Assembly (NCBI GenBank): GCA_002413835.1
Contig: DHXU01000009.1
Coordinates: 42,986-106,985, forward strand
From: Candidatus Saccharibacteria bacterium UBA5148
Lineage (GTDB): Bacteria > Patescibacteriota > Saccharimonadia > Saccharimonadales > UBA4665
Direction of reading: 5' to 3'
DNA: 64,000 nt
Notes under the pieces: generated by a model
What the model was told of the DNA's origin: nothing
Databases searched by the model: none
The model's input: the letters and a program-made list of their open reading frames with translations, nothing else
Translations under genes and position numbers: made by a program
In this document: in pieces, positions 42,811-51,302 of the stretch
How positions within the stretch are numbered: the first letter of the stretch is position 1
Layout: each line of letters opens with the position of its first letter

Positions 42811-44676
42811 CTACAGGCCGCCATAACCATAGCCATAACCCTGGAAGTTATAGTCAGGCTTATGATAGTCAGATACCTTTATCGGCGCACCGCCGGTGAC
42901 TGGCATTATGTACAGTTCGCTGCCCTTTTGGGATACGAACAGATAATCGTCTGAATACCAACCATACGGTGTAAATTCGCTCAGACTGGCTATCTGCTGG
43001 CCATTCTTAGCATCTATATCACCGACGAACAATGTATTCTTGCCGTCGCGGGCGTCTGACCAGAAGGTCTGCTTGCCGGATGGCGAAACGAGATAGGTCG
43101 GATATGGATCATAGAATGCCTGATCGGTGACATCTGTCTTTGGAGTGACTTTTCCGTCCTTGTATTCATAGTAGGAAGACTTATCACCATTCTGGCCAGG
43201 CACCTGGACATATAGGCCTTGCGGCTCATACAACTTCGTCTGCAGTGCATAGTAGCTGTAGCTGCCTGATATTGGGAAGTCTTTGACGCTTTTCTTGCCG
43301 GATCCGTCCGGCCTGACACTCATAAGGCTTATCTGCTTGCCGTTCAACTTGTAGCCGGAATAATAGTTGGCATACCAGTTTTTGACATAGACAAGCTCGT
43401 TGTCCATGATGTACACCGAACCGAATTGATTACCAGCATAGTCACTGTCGCCGCTGCCTTCGGCGTCAGTTTCATCAATCGTCGTCAGTTTACCTGATTC
43501 AGCGTCGAACGTCTTGAGTGCCTGAGCTTTCGGCTGCCAGTTCTGGTAACCGTTTCTGTACACCAGATATACGAAGCGGTGATCAGTCCAGCCGACAGCA
43601 CTGAAATTAGCGTTGCCTTCGTCCATCGTCGTCAGTTTGTCATTAGAAGTGTCAATCAGGAACAGTTTAGGGTTCGGGCCGCCATCCCGTGTAGACTTCA
43701 AGGCGAGATATTTCCAATCGCGTGAGGCCAGCAGTATGGTGTCTGTATTCACTTCCGACCCGGTTCCCGCTAATACGGTCTGGCGATTGGTGCCATCAAG
43801 GTCAGTTTTGACGACATCTATCTTGCCGGATATTTTCGACAGGAAGTAGACTTTGCCGGCCGGTACCAATGCAAAAGTATTCAGCGGATCTGTCTGCTCG
43901 GTGACGTGCAGAGTCGCTGTGGCTGCATTATATGTATCACTGGTAATCTTTATAGCAACCGTTGGCTTGTCTGCCGGTACAACGATGATGGCCTCACCGT
44001 TCTTGTCAGTCTTGGCTGTCGAATCGGCAGCCGTAAGCAATGCACCCGAAAGCGGTTTACCACTTATCTTGTTAATCACCCTCGCCTGCACTTGGCGGCC
44101 GGTAGCTGTGACAGTCGCTATATACGGCGCCTGCTTCGGGTGTAGCGGTACCAGAATATCCGTTGACGTAGTGGCATAGTACTTCTTCGTGACAGTCAGT
44201 TGCTGCGACCCGACTTTGACATGCAATTTCGCCCGGCCTTTGGCATCGGTCTGAGCAGTTGCCACACCTAACTGCACTTTGGCATTGGTGACAGGCTTGT
44301 TAGATGTCTTATCGACAACTGCGACTTCGAAGTTCTCTTTGAGGAACAGTCCCAGCAGCTGATAACGGGTCAATGGCAGAGCGAGAAGCACGGCTGTCAG
44401 CAGCACGATTGTCAGCGGAATTGTCAGGAATTTTTTGCGCCAATAAGCACCAATCAGGCGCTTCAAACGGTTCGGTTTGTTACTGGGAAGCACCACATGA
44501 GAAGTCGGCGGCACAGCGTAGGCACGTGAGGTTGTTGTATCAGGTTGGGCTTCGCTATCGGCCGCGTCGGTCTCTAGCTGGTCGCTTAGTGTAATCGTCG
44601 GTTCGACTTCCGGATTCGCCGCCGGTTCACGAGTTGTATCCTGTTCGGCCTTATCATCCGGTTGTGATGCTGTCAT
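42811..44676 (-). CDS. Single-pass protein with carboxypeptidase-regulatory-like and propeller domains, paralogue 2
   Basis: A 621-residue paralogue of 37756-39729: acidic N-terminus, helix at about residues 94-115 (IPLTIVLLTAVLLALPLTRY), two beta-sandwich units (VAVVDKTSNKPVTNAKVQLG and VINKISGKPLSGALL), then a propeller with VYFLSKISGKIDVVKTDLDG and FWSDARDGKNTLFVGD. The C-terminus ends in a Tyr/Gly-rich YGYGYGGL. AAGGA precedes the ATG. It lies upstream of the RND gene on the same strand, so coexpression is plausible. Confidence 0.75.
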   Translation of the reverse strand: MTASQPDDKAEQDTTREPAANPEVEPTITLSDQLETDAADSEAQPDTTTSRAYAVPPTSHVVLPSNKPNRLKRLIGAYWRKKFLTIPLTIVLLTAVLLALPLTRYQLLGLFLKENFEVAVVDKTSNKPVTNAKVQLGVATAQTDAKGRAKLHVKVGSQQLTVTKKYYATTSTDILVPLHPKQAPYIATVTATGRQVQARVINKISGKPLSGALLTAADSTAKTDKNGEAIIVVPADKPTVAIKITSDTYNAATATLHVTEQTDPLNTFALVPAGKVYFLSKISGKIDVVKTDLDGTNRQTVLAGTGSEVNTDTILLASRDWKYLALKSTRDGGPNPKLFLIDTSNDKLTTMDEGNANFSAVGWTDHRFVYLVYRNGYQNWQPKAQALKTFDAESGKLTTIDETDAEGSGDSDYAGNQFGSVYIMDNELVYVKNWYANYYSGYKLNGKQISLMSVRPDGSGKKSVKDFPISGSYSYYALQTKLYEPQGLYVQVPGQNGDKSSYYEYKDGKVTPKTDVTDQAFYDPYPTYLVSPSGKQTFWSDARDGKNTLFVGDIDAKNGQQIASLSEFTPYGWYSDDYLFVSQKGSELYIMPVTGGAPIKVSDYHKPDYNFQGYGYGYGGL

Positions 44677-44749
44677 AGCTGATTAATCCTTATGCTAACT
44701 TTAAGGACATTGTACAGCCAACCGGTACGGACTCCAAGAAGGCCGCTGG

Positions 44750-46531
44750 CTAGTCTTCGAGGGCGGCCTGGACGTGGAGTTCTTTGAGCTGGGCAGCATC
44801 AACGACACTCGGCGAGTTCATCATGGTGTCGATGCCGGATCCGTTCTTGGGGAAAGCTACAATCTCACGGATGTTTTCTTCACCCATCAGGACCATGAAT
44901 ATGCGGTCGATGCCGAAGGCACAGCCAGCATGCGGCGGCGCACCGTATTTGAAGGCGTTGATCATGGCGCCGAATTTTGTATCGACGTACGCCGTGTCGT
45001 AACCCAGGCCGCCGAACATCTGATACATGATGTCAGGGTTGTGATTACGGACAGCCCCGGAGCAGATTTCGTAACCGTTCATGACCATATCGTACTGGTC
45101 AGCTACTATCTTCAGTTTATCTTCGTCGCTGGCAGCGGCTAAGTCTTCAACACTAGCTTTCGGCATACTGAATGGGTTGTGCCCGAAATCGAGCCTGTTG
45201 GCCTTATCGTCCCATTCGTAAAATGGAAAGTCGATGATCCAGGCCAAGGCGACGACATCTGGGTCTTTCAGCTTGAAATGGTCGGCGAATTCACTGCGCA
45301 GCCGGCCCAGGACTTTGTTGACTACCGGCAGCTTATCAGCCCCAAAAAAGACGATATCGCCGTCGGCGGCGCCAGCCTTTTGCTTGATCTGCTCCAGTTC
45401 TTCCAGTGACAGGAATTTGGCAATCGGTGACTTGATTTCACCAGCGTCGAAGGTCAGATAGGCCAGTCCGCCGGCGCCTTCTGATTTGGCAATATCTGTA
45501 AAATGGTCGATCTGTGAACGGCTGAGCACAGCTGCACCTTTGACAGCGATCGCTTTGACTGCGCCGCCGTCCCGGATAGCTCCAGCGAAGACACCGAAGC
45601 CTGAATCTTTCAGAGTATCTGACAAATCGATAAGCTCCATACCGAAACGCAGGTCAGGCTTGTCAGATCCATAGCGGTTCATGGCATCTTCGTAGGTCAG
45701 GCGCGGGATATCCTCACTTAGCAGTTTCTTACCGCCAAAATCCGTCACCAGCTGCTTGATAAGCGGTTCCATCATCGTCCGTACCTCTTCACCGTCGTCA
45801 ACGAATGACATTTCCAGATCGAGCTGGTAAAAGTCGCCGTAGAGGCGGTCGGCCCGCGGGTCTTCGTCGCGGAAGCAGGTAGCTATCTGGTAGTAGCGCG
45901 ACACCCCACCGACCATGAGCAGCTGTTTGAATTGCTGTGGCGCCTGTGGCAAGGCATAGACAGTTCCGGCGTGGACGCGGGACGGCACCAGGAAGTCGCG
46001 GGCGCCTTCCGGGCTGGAGTTAGCCAGGATCGGCGTCGTGACTTCGACGAACTCATGGCCTTCCATGTAATCGCGCATGACTTTGTAATAGATAGCCCGC
46101 TTGCGCAGTATATCCTGCATCTTCGGCCGGCGCAGGTCGAGGTAACGGTACTTCAGGCGTAATTCTTCACTTGCCATATTTCCACCTTGGGCATCGCCAT
46201 GAATCTGGATCGGCATCGGTTCAGAGCGGTTGAGAATGTGCAGTGTCTCGACCTTGATTTCTATGCTGCCGGTCGCAATGTTCGGATTATGCAGGTTCTC
46301 AGCCCGCTCGCGTACCAGGCCGGTGGCTTCAATCACAAATTCATCACGCAGTTGCTCGGCTACCGCGAAGGCTTCGGCCGTCTCTGGCTGGATGACAAGC
46401 TGGGCGATACCGCCGTGGTCACGGATGTCGATAAATATCAGGCCGCCGTGGTCACGCCGGGACTCAACCCAACCCTTCACGACGACTTGTTCGCCGATAT
46501 GGGAAATAGTGTCTTTTGTTATAGTTCTCAT
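44750..46531 (-). CDS. aspS: Aspartyl-tRNA synthetase
   Basis: A 593-residue class II synthetase of the bacterial type: an N-terminal OB-fold anticodon domain (VVVKGWVESRRDHGG), motif 2 (FRDEDPRADR), a GAD insertion domain (about residues 290-410), and motif 3 (GIDRIFMVLMG). It charges tRNA-Asp; many bacteria without AsnRS use a non-discriminating form, which cannot be decided here. A GAGGA Shine-Dalgarno lies before the ATG. Confidence 0.96.
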   Translation of the reverse strand: MRTITKDTISHIGEQVVVKGWVESRRDHGGLIFIDIRDHGGIAQLVIQPETAEAFAVAEQLRDEFVIEATGLVRERAENLHNPNIATGSIEIKVETLHILNRSEPMPIQIHGDAQGGNMASEELRLKYRYLDLRRPKMQDILRKRAIYYKVMRDYMEGHEFVEVTTPILANSSPEGARDFLVPSRVHAGTVYALPQAPQQFKQLLMVGGVSRYYQIATCFRDEDPRADRLYGDFYQLDLEMSFVDDGEEVRTMMEPLIKQLVTDFGGKKLLSEDIPRLTYEDAMNRYGSDKPDLRFGMELIDLSDTLKDSGFGVFAGAIRDGGAVKAIAVKGAAVLSRSQIDHFTDIAKSEGAGGLAYLTFDAGEIKSPIAKFLSLEELEQIKQKAGAADGDIVFFGADKLPVVNKVLGRLRSEFADHFKLKDPDVVALAWIIDFPFYEWDDKANRLDFGHNPFSMPKASVEDLAAASDEDKLKIVADQYDMVMNGYEICSGAVRNHNPDIMYQMFGGLGYDTAYVDTKFGAMINAFKYGAPPHAGCAFGIDRIFMVLMGEENIREIVAFPKNGSGIDTMMNSPSVVDAAQLKELHVQAALED

Positions 46532-46654
46532 AAGTATGTGTCCTCTTATAATCCAGTTAGTTCAGTAGTGACTGATATGGGCCGCGTGCACAGTCAGCAA
46601 GCGTCAGCTCGCTAGCTGCCGGGCCTGGTATTTCTATTGGAGGTCCGCATATTT

Positions 46655-46777
46655 GTGGTCATCGCTGTTATTTTAACACTTTTTGGTGTAATTAACCTGC
46701 CTAATCTTTGGCGCCAAGGCCTCCGCAGACGCAAAAACGCCCAATATCGTCAGGCTGCCAAAGATTACTCGGGTTGA
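46655..46777 (+). CDS. Small single-pass membrane protein, 40 aa
   Basis: A GTG at 46655 opens a 40-codon frame: one helix (VVIAVILTLFGVINL), then a strongly basic tail (RQGLRRRKNAQYRQAAKDYSG). GGAGG lies at 46639-46643, 11 nt upstream of the GTG and 5 nt upstream of an in-frame ATA (46649). The 3' end overlaps the CBS-domain gene antisense by 13 nt. Helix plus positive-inside tail and a good Shine-Dalgarno suggest a real gene. Function unknown. Confidence 0.5.
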   Translation: MVIAVILTLFGVINLPNLWRQGLRRRKNAQYRQAAKDYSG

Positions 46778-47805
46778 TCCGGCTGCACATCTTCATCTAC
46801 AGCCGGTACTGCGGCCCTGCTGGTCGAAGCAGCAACGGCGCGCTTATCGTCATAACTATCGAAGTCATCATCAATCTTATGGCCGATAACTTGTTCCAGG
46901 ACATCTTCGACGGTGATGATGCCGACATACTCCCCCTCGCTGTTCACGACACAGAACATGTGCTGCTTGGTGATCTGAAAGGCGTGTAGCACCTGATACA
47001 GTGACTGGTCCTCGTGGACATATTGCACAGCCGGCTTCATGAGTTCACGGACACTACCACCCTGCCTGGCAGAGATTAAATCGCGCAGATAGAGCAGGCC
47101 GACAATGTCAGCCGCATCGGGTCCAACGACTGGAAAGCGTGAGTGTTGGCTCTCATACAATTCGTCCATAAGAATCGGGCCGACCACGTCATCGACTGCT
47201 ACGGTCGTGACAGACCGACGCGGCACCATGACGTTCTGAACGGTTTTTTCACCGAATGTCAGGGCGTGCAGCACCAGGTCAAGTTCAGCCTCCGATATGC
47301 GGCTGTCGGCCAGCTGGCGTTGATTTTTGATAAGTTCGACCAGATCCTGCCGCTCGAACAGCCCGGTGTGGAACGTCACCGGCCGGTGTCGGTCGATAGT
47401 ACGCGCAAAAAAATCCAGGACTGGATGCGTGTAGTACAGTACCCAGGCGACAGCCGGTGTCACGAACAGCGCCACCTGTGCTCCCAGGCCGGTTACCCGG
47501 GCGTTCGGCGACCAGGCAAAGGCATACCAGATCAGACCGGCTACAGCTACGAATACCAGCCAGGTGGGCGCAAGACTGGTGAGTAATATGAAGCTGCCAG
47601 CGACAGTCAGACCAATACATAGCCACAGGAACAACCGTAGGCTAGACCCGTATGCGACGGCGCGGTACAGGACAGCAGCGTCGTGATCGCCGCTCCGGGC
47701 CTGGCGTTTCAGCTCACGGACTGGGAAGAAATAGTAGGTTTTTTGCAGTCCGATAGCCAGCAACGCGAGGCCAAGTATAAGTAACGCCAGAATATATATA
47801 ACCAT
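46765..47805 (-). CDS. CBS-pair membrane protein (CNNM/HlyC-CorC-like)
   Basis: A 346-residue protein with an N-terminal hydrophobic half (about four helices, residues 1-135) and a CBS pair (about 190-310): VMVPRRSVTTV, SRFPVVG, IVGLLYLRDLI, then FCVVNSEGEYVGIITVEDVLEQVIG. This is the layout of CNNM/CorC-type Mg2+ homeostasis proteins, although the DUF21 domain is not clearly conserved. Residues after about 315 are a disordered acidic tail. Confidence 0.8.
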   Translation of the reverse strand: MVIYILALLILGLALLAIGLQKTYYFFPVRELKRQARSGDHDAAVLYRAVAYGSSLRLFLWLCIGLTVAGSFILLTSLAPTWLVFVAVAGLIWYAFAWSPNARVTGLGAQVALFVTPAVAWVLYYTHPVLDFFARTIDRHRPVTFHTGLFERQDLVELIKNQRQLADSRISEAELDLVLHALTFGEKTVQNVMVPRRSVTTVAVDDVVGPILMDELYESQHSRFPVVGPDAADIVGLLYLRDLISARQGGSVRELMKPAVQYVHEDQSLYQVLHAFQITKQHMFCVVNSEGEYVGIITVEDVLEQVIGHKIDDDFDSYDDKRAVAASTSRAAVPAVDEDVQPDQPE

Positions 47806-47905
47806 GATGTAATGACAGCCCTTTACTGCATACCCGCAAATGACGCTGGAAGCGTACCAATAGCGTGTATACTATAAATAATATATGAGGAGGAAAGTTT
47901 AAGCT

Positions 47906-48637
47906 ATGGATAAACGTTTTTGGGCCTTTCTAATTGTCATCGCCCTGGTTCTTGGAGGAGTATTTTTCATAAGCAATACCAAAAAGGCTGCCGCCCCAGC
48001 ATCGTCGAAAGGTATTCTGACAAACCATGTCACAGTCAAAGGCACCAGTGGTGTCAAGCTCGTCGAATATGGCGATTTTCAATGTCCGGCTTGCGGTAGT
48101 TTCTACCCCGCCCTCAAACAAGTAACCGACACTTACGGCGATCAGATCAGTTTCCAGTTCCGTAATTTCCCGCTGTCTTCGATCCATCACAATGCCATTG
48201 CTGCCGCCCGCGCTGCCGAAGCCGCTGACATGCAGGGCAAATACTGGCAGATGTATGACAAATTATACGGAGAAAACTACACCCAGCTCGTTGCCCAGAA
48301 CCAGAACAAATCATACAGTACCTGGATTGACGCTTCGGACCCAGTGCCTTTACTTAATGATTATGCGACGGCGCTCGGTCTCAACTTGACCAAATTCAAG
48401 CAGGATTACAAGAGTACAGCCGCCAACGACCGCATCCAGGCTGACCTGGCTGAGGGTAACAAGCTCGGTGTCGATAGTACGCCAACCTTTTACCTTGATG
48501 GCAAGAAGATCAGCAATCCCGACCCGACACTGGAAGCCTTTACCAAAGTCCTCAACGCCGAAATAGTCAAAAAGGGCGGCAAGCCGCTAGCTCCGACACC
48601 CAGTGCCGGCACGCCTGAGACGACTCCGGCTCCGTAG
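47906..48637 (+). CDS. DsbA/BdbD-like membrane-anchored thiol-disulfide oxidoreductase
   Basis: A 243-residue protein with an N-terminal helix (about residues 5-23) and a thioredoxin-fold DsbA domain. The active site is FQCPAC (Cys60 and Cys63). GKYWQMYDKLYG and STPTFYLDGKKI with the cis-Pro follow in the usual order. The C-terminus is Pro/Thr-rich. It should introduce disulfides in extracytoplasmic proteins, several of which here carry paired Cys. AGGAGG precedes the ATG. No DsbB/VKOR partner is seen in the window. Confidence 0.92.
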   Translation: MDKRFWAFLIVIALVLGGVFFISNTKKAAAPASSKGILTNHVTVKGTSGVKLVEYGDFQCPACGSFYPALKQVTDTYGDQISFQFRNFPLSSIHHNAIAAARAAEAADMQGKYWQMYDKLYGENYTQLVAQNQNKSYSTWIDASDPVPLLNDYATALGLNLTKFKQDYKSTAANDRIQADLAEGNKLGVDSTPTFYLDGKKISNPDPTLEAFTKVLNAEIVKKGGKPLAPTPSAGTPETTPAP

Positions 48638-48701
48638 TTTATAAGCGACCATAAGCCGCGACCAAACACGAGACGCGCGCTCGCGGTGTAGCCTGCTGAC
48701 T

Positions 48702-49343
48702 CTAGACTGATATATGAGCCGTCGACACGTAGAGCCATTCCTGGCGCGCATAGCGGCTGACGCTGGCCAGCAGGCCTTTGGTATATTGATTGGCGCGCAG
48801 TGCCTGCCGGATGCGGGCCGATGAGATATCCGGTGCAAAACTGTTGACGATAGTCAGATCGGCCCGCCGGGTAGGCCAGTCTTGCAAGCTTGCCACTACC
48901 TCGGCGTGCTGATGCTCGGAGCGTACGCCGACGACGAGCTCGCCAGCCGCCAGCAGACGGTCGGCATACGGCCAGTCCGGCAGCGTCAACACCGTATCCG
49001 AGCCCATCAAAAAGACCAACTGGTCTTGGGGGAATAATGCCAGCAGTTGCGGCAGGGTCCGCTGCACACTGAAATGCCGGTCAACCATCTCCATAACAGC
49101 CAGATCCGGATGCGGCTTGAGTGCCTTCTTTATCATCGCTACGCGGTGCGCATAATGCTCGACACCTGGCTTGGACCGCGGACGGCGTTCCGGTAAGAAT
49201 ATAACCTGGTCGAGCTTTGCCGACTGTAGCGCCTGCAGTGCAAAAGCCAGGTGCCCGACATGAATCGGATCGAAAGCACCGGCATATATGCCGATCCGGG
49301 CTCGTTTGAGACTGTCTCGTTTGACAGTGCGTAGGTTACGCAC
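48702..49343 (-). CDS. nadD: Nicotinate-nucleotide adenylyltransferase
   Basis: A 213-residue nucleotidyltransferase of the HxGH superfamily: IGIYAGAFDPIHVGHLAFA near the start, FLMGSDTVLTLPDWPYADRL, and the C-terminal SSARIRQAL (ISSTxIR type). It makes deamido-NAD from nicotinate mononucleotide. I place the start at GTG 49343, because GGAGG lies 8 nt before it; a longer frame to 49418 would overlap the upstream gene heavily. The start overlaps the preceding gene's stop by 8 nt, so the two are coupled. Confidence 0.88.
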   Translation of the reverse strand: MRNLRTVKRDSLKRARIGIYAGAFDPIHVGHLAFALQALQSAKLDQVIFLPERRPRSKPGVEHYAHRVAMIKKALKPHPDLAVMEMVDRHFSVQRTLPQLLALFPQDQLVFLMGSDTVLTLPDWPYADRLLAAGELVVGVRSEHQHAEVVASLQDWPTRRADLTIVNSFAPDISSARIRQALRANQYTKGLLASVSRYARQEWLYVSTAHISV

Positions 49344-49530
49344 TGATCGGCCCTCCTTCGCAGCACTTCGTCGGAATATGACAGGCGGAGCACATAAAAT
49401 GTCCGTGCACCGGTTCAATCGGGTGTCTCTGAGGAATTATTCCACAGGAACCACTGAATAACTCCGGTGATCTCTCTTTCACCAGTTCCGCAAACGGATC
49501 GTAGTCGGTCGTTTTTGTGTTATCGCCCAT
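49336..49530 (-). CDS. Small Cys-rich protein, 64 aa, upstream of nadD
   Basis: The C-terminal half contains SGSCGIIPQRHPIEPVHGHF, then MCSACHIPTKCCEGGP: five Cys and several His, suggesting a zinc- or iron-binding site. The first 25 residues are acidic. The ATG is followed by normal codon use, and its stop overlaps the nadD start by 8 nt. I do not know the function. Confidence 0.62.
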   Translation of the reverse strand: MGDNTKTTDYDPFAELVKERSPELFSGSCGIIPQRHPIEPVHGHFMCSACHIPTKCCEGGPISA

Positions 49531-49551
49531 ACTTCCAGTATACCTTGCCTA

Positions 49552-50916
49552 CTAGGCGGCATCGACTGTTTTTGAGCAACCGCAGGCGCCGCTGATGTGT
49601 TTTTTCCGCGCTCCTTTTTCAATGATGATTTTCACGGTCGTCTTAACGTTCTTCTTGTGACACTCCGGACACTCGAGTGACGTAAACTCACAGTCGCCGT
49701 CCTCTTCCGTGTTGGTATTGCTGCCGGATTCAGGGCCATCCTTCGAATCACTGCTGCCAGAAGGGCAAGAGTTCGACCGATCGGTTTTGACAGCTTCGAG
49801 TATTTCCCTGGCGGCCAGCTCGCGGTTGCCTTTTTCCAGATGCCAGCGGGCTATCTCGATGCGGGCCGACGATTCAGTCCCGAATACGTCAGGATTAATG
49901 CTCATATTTTCTGCTGCCAGATGAATAGCCTGCTTTCCGGAAATCTTGTTCAGCCGCTCCGTCGCCATGGTACGCGACGTAATGGTTGGCGCTTCGGCGA
50001 TAAGCTCGGCTACAATCTTATCAATTGTCGGTTTGAAGCTGGCTTCCCGGGCGGCGCACATATCCCGGTAGGCGTAGTAATCCTGCGGCGGCTTGTTCTC
50101 ACCGAAGAACGTACCCCCGGCAGCCGCATCATACCGTCTGACCAGATCCAGTACGCCGTCCGGCATCAGGCTCTTGTGTATCAGTAGCGGTGAATCAAGC
50201 AGCTCGGTCGCGCTCATACCGGCGACATTCAAGCCGAACTGGCTGACGAGGTCAGTGATCGCTGTGCCGTCATGTCGGGCAGCGCCGCGCTGCCCGACAC
50301 CGGCCACGAAGCCGAGTTCCGTCGCGAGCTGGTTCCCTGCGGCTGATGTTACCTGTATCGAGCAGCTCATGGTATCGAGGAAGAAGCCGGCTTTGCGCAT
50401 GTCTGAATCAGACATATCATCCGGGACACGCGAAAATGTCACGAGATTGTATTCATTGAGCGTGCCCTGGTTATAGTAATGACTGAGCCGGAAAGCATTT
50501 CGTGTCTCTGCCTCGACGCGGGCCCGCATCTGCCTGCCTTTGGACGCATAGCGCAGGCTATTAGCCTGTACCGATTCCAGTGTCTGGCCGTGCTGTTGGA
50601 TAGCGCCGGCGGCGTCCGCCATCATATTGATTTTGTTTATGTTACCGGATTTGATTATCCGCTCCACGAAATCGGTAATGGCGTTCATCTCAATCATTTT
50701 GTAGGCCGCTACATCTCCCTCTGCCGCTAAGTGGATGCCGTCATGTAATGACTCTATCGGCTGCGTCTGCAGGGCTTCCTCGGTATCAGCAGTGTGGGCT
50801 TCGACGTTCCAGGCTCCGGTTGCCACGGCACCGATGAAACTGGCGGCTTTCTGCCGGACCGCCAGATCTTCAGCCGTAGCAGGAATAGCCAAAGCCAGAC
50901 GTTCGCCCGCCCTCAT
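49552..50916 (-). CDS. Hypothetical helical protein with C-terminal zinc-ribbon-like segment, 454 aa
   Basis: Not recognised. Most of it is helical and rich in Ala (about residues 1-370), without membrane helices. A Ser/Asp/Gly linker follows, then a terminal domain with LECPECHKK and ISGACGCSK, a four-Cys pattern suited to zinc. The ATG (50914-50916) has GAGG 7 nt upstream and overlaps the stop of a 15-codon leader frame. A toxin or phage origin was considered, but no motif supports it. Confidence 0.62.
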   Translation of the reverse strand: MRAGERLALAIPATAEDLAVRQKAASFIGAVATGAWNVEAHTADTEEALQTQPIESLHDGIHLAAEGDVAAYKMIEMNAITDFVERIIKSGNINKINMMADAAGAIQQHGQTLESVQANSLRYASKGRQMRARVEAETRNAFRLSHYYNQGTLNEYNLVTFSRVPDDMSDSDMRKAGFFLDTMSCSIQVTSAAGNQLATELGFVAGVGQRGAARHDGTAITDLVSQFGLNVAGMSATELLDSPLLIHKSLMPDGVLDLVRRYDAAAGGTFFGENKPPQDYYAYRDMCAAREASFKPTIDKIVAELIAEAPTITSRTMATERLNKISGKQAIHLAAENMSINPDVFGTESSARIEIARWHLEKGNRELAAREILEAVKTDRSNSCPSGSSDSKDGPESGSNTNTEEDGDCEFTSLECPECHKKNVKTTVKIIIEKGARKKHISGACGCSKTVDAA

Positions 50917-50960
50917 ACGATTTCCTCGATTGCCTGCCCCATAGGAGCTCTGTCGGCCAT
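50913..50960 (-). CDS. 15-codon leader frame coupled to the 454-aa gene
   Basis: ATG at 50960 reads MADRAPMGQAIEEIV and stops at TGA, whose first two bases are shared with the ATG of the next gene (ATGA). GAGGG lies 6 nt before it. It could be a true leader peptide, or the authentic N-terminus separated by a frameshift, since GQAIEEIV would join naturally to RAGERLALAI. Confidence 0.4.
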   Translation of the reverse strand: MADRAPMGQAIEEIV

Positions 50961-51302
50961 GTATTACCCTCTACCCCGGCGCGAGCAGAAGGCTATACCA
51001 CCCGGGAGTCAGTGGTATATGCTCCTGCTCGGGAGACTTCTTATAGCTGTATCGGACTCCCTATTGACAAGAGGTGTATATAGTTCTTATGTCAATAGAT
51101 TACCGTTGCGGCACAGTTCCTGAATTCTTATATCCGCAATATCGGTCAGCACCATCGGTCAGACCGGCTGCAGATACTGTAGATATAAGGCACAGGATTC
51201 CAGCTTTGGTTGTTAAGTACTAGTAGTTTAACATCCCGTCCCTACGCTAGATATAGTATTTTTGTATACAGCTTGTTGTACGCCGGGGCGTAACTGCACC
51301 TA
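50961..51302. other. 342-nt region with hairpin, inverted repeat and one possible small frame
   Basis: A hairpin TATACCAC / GTGGTATA lies near 50994-51020. A longer inverted repeat TATTGACA (51062-51069) / TGTCAATA (51090-51097) is centred on a TATATA. A 44-codon plus-strand frame is listed separately. I see no other gene. Confidence 0.4.
51089..51223 (+). CDS. Possible 44-residue protein
   Basis: The plus-strand frame from ATG 51089 (MSIDYRCGTVPEFLYPQY at the start, HRIPALVVKY at the end) is preceded by TATATA (51077-51082) 6 nt upstream, matching the leaderless spacing used elsewhere in the window. No family is recognised and no Shine-Dalgarno is present. The ATG lies at the edge of the inverted repeat. 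Confidence 0.3.
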   Translation: MSIDYRCGTVPEFLYPQYRSAPSVRPAADTVDIRHRIPALVVKY

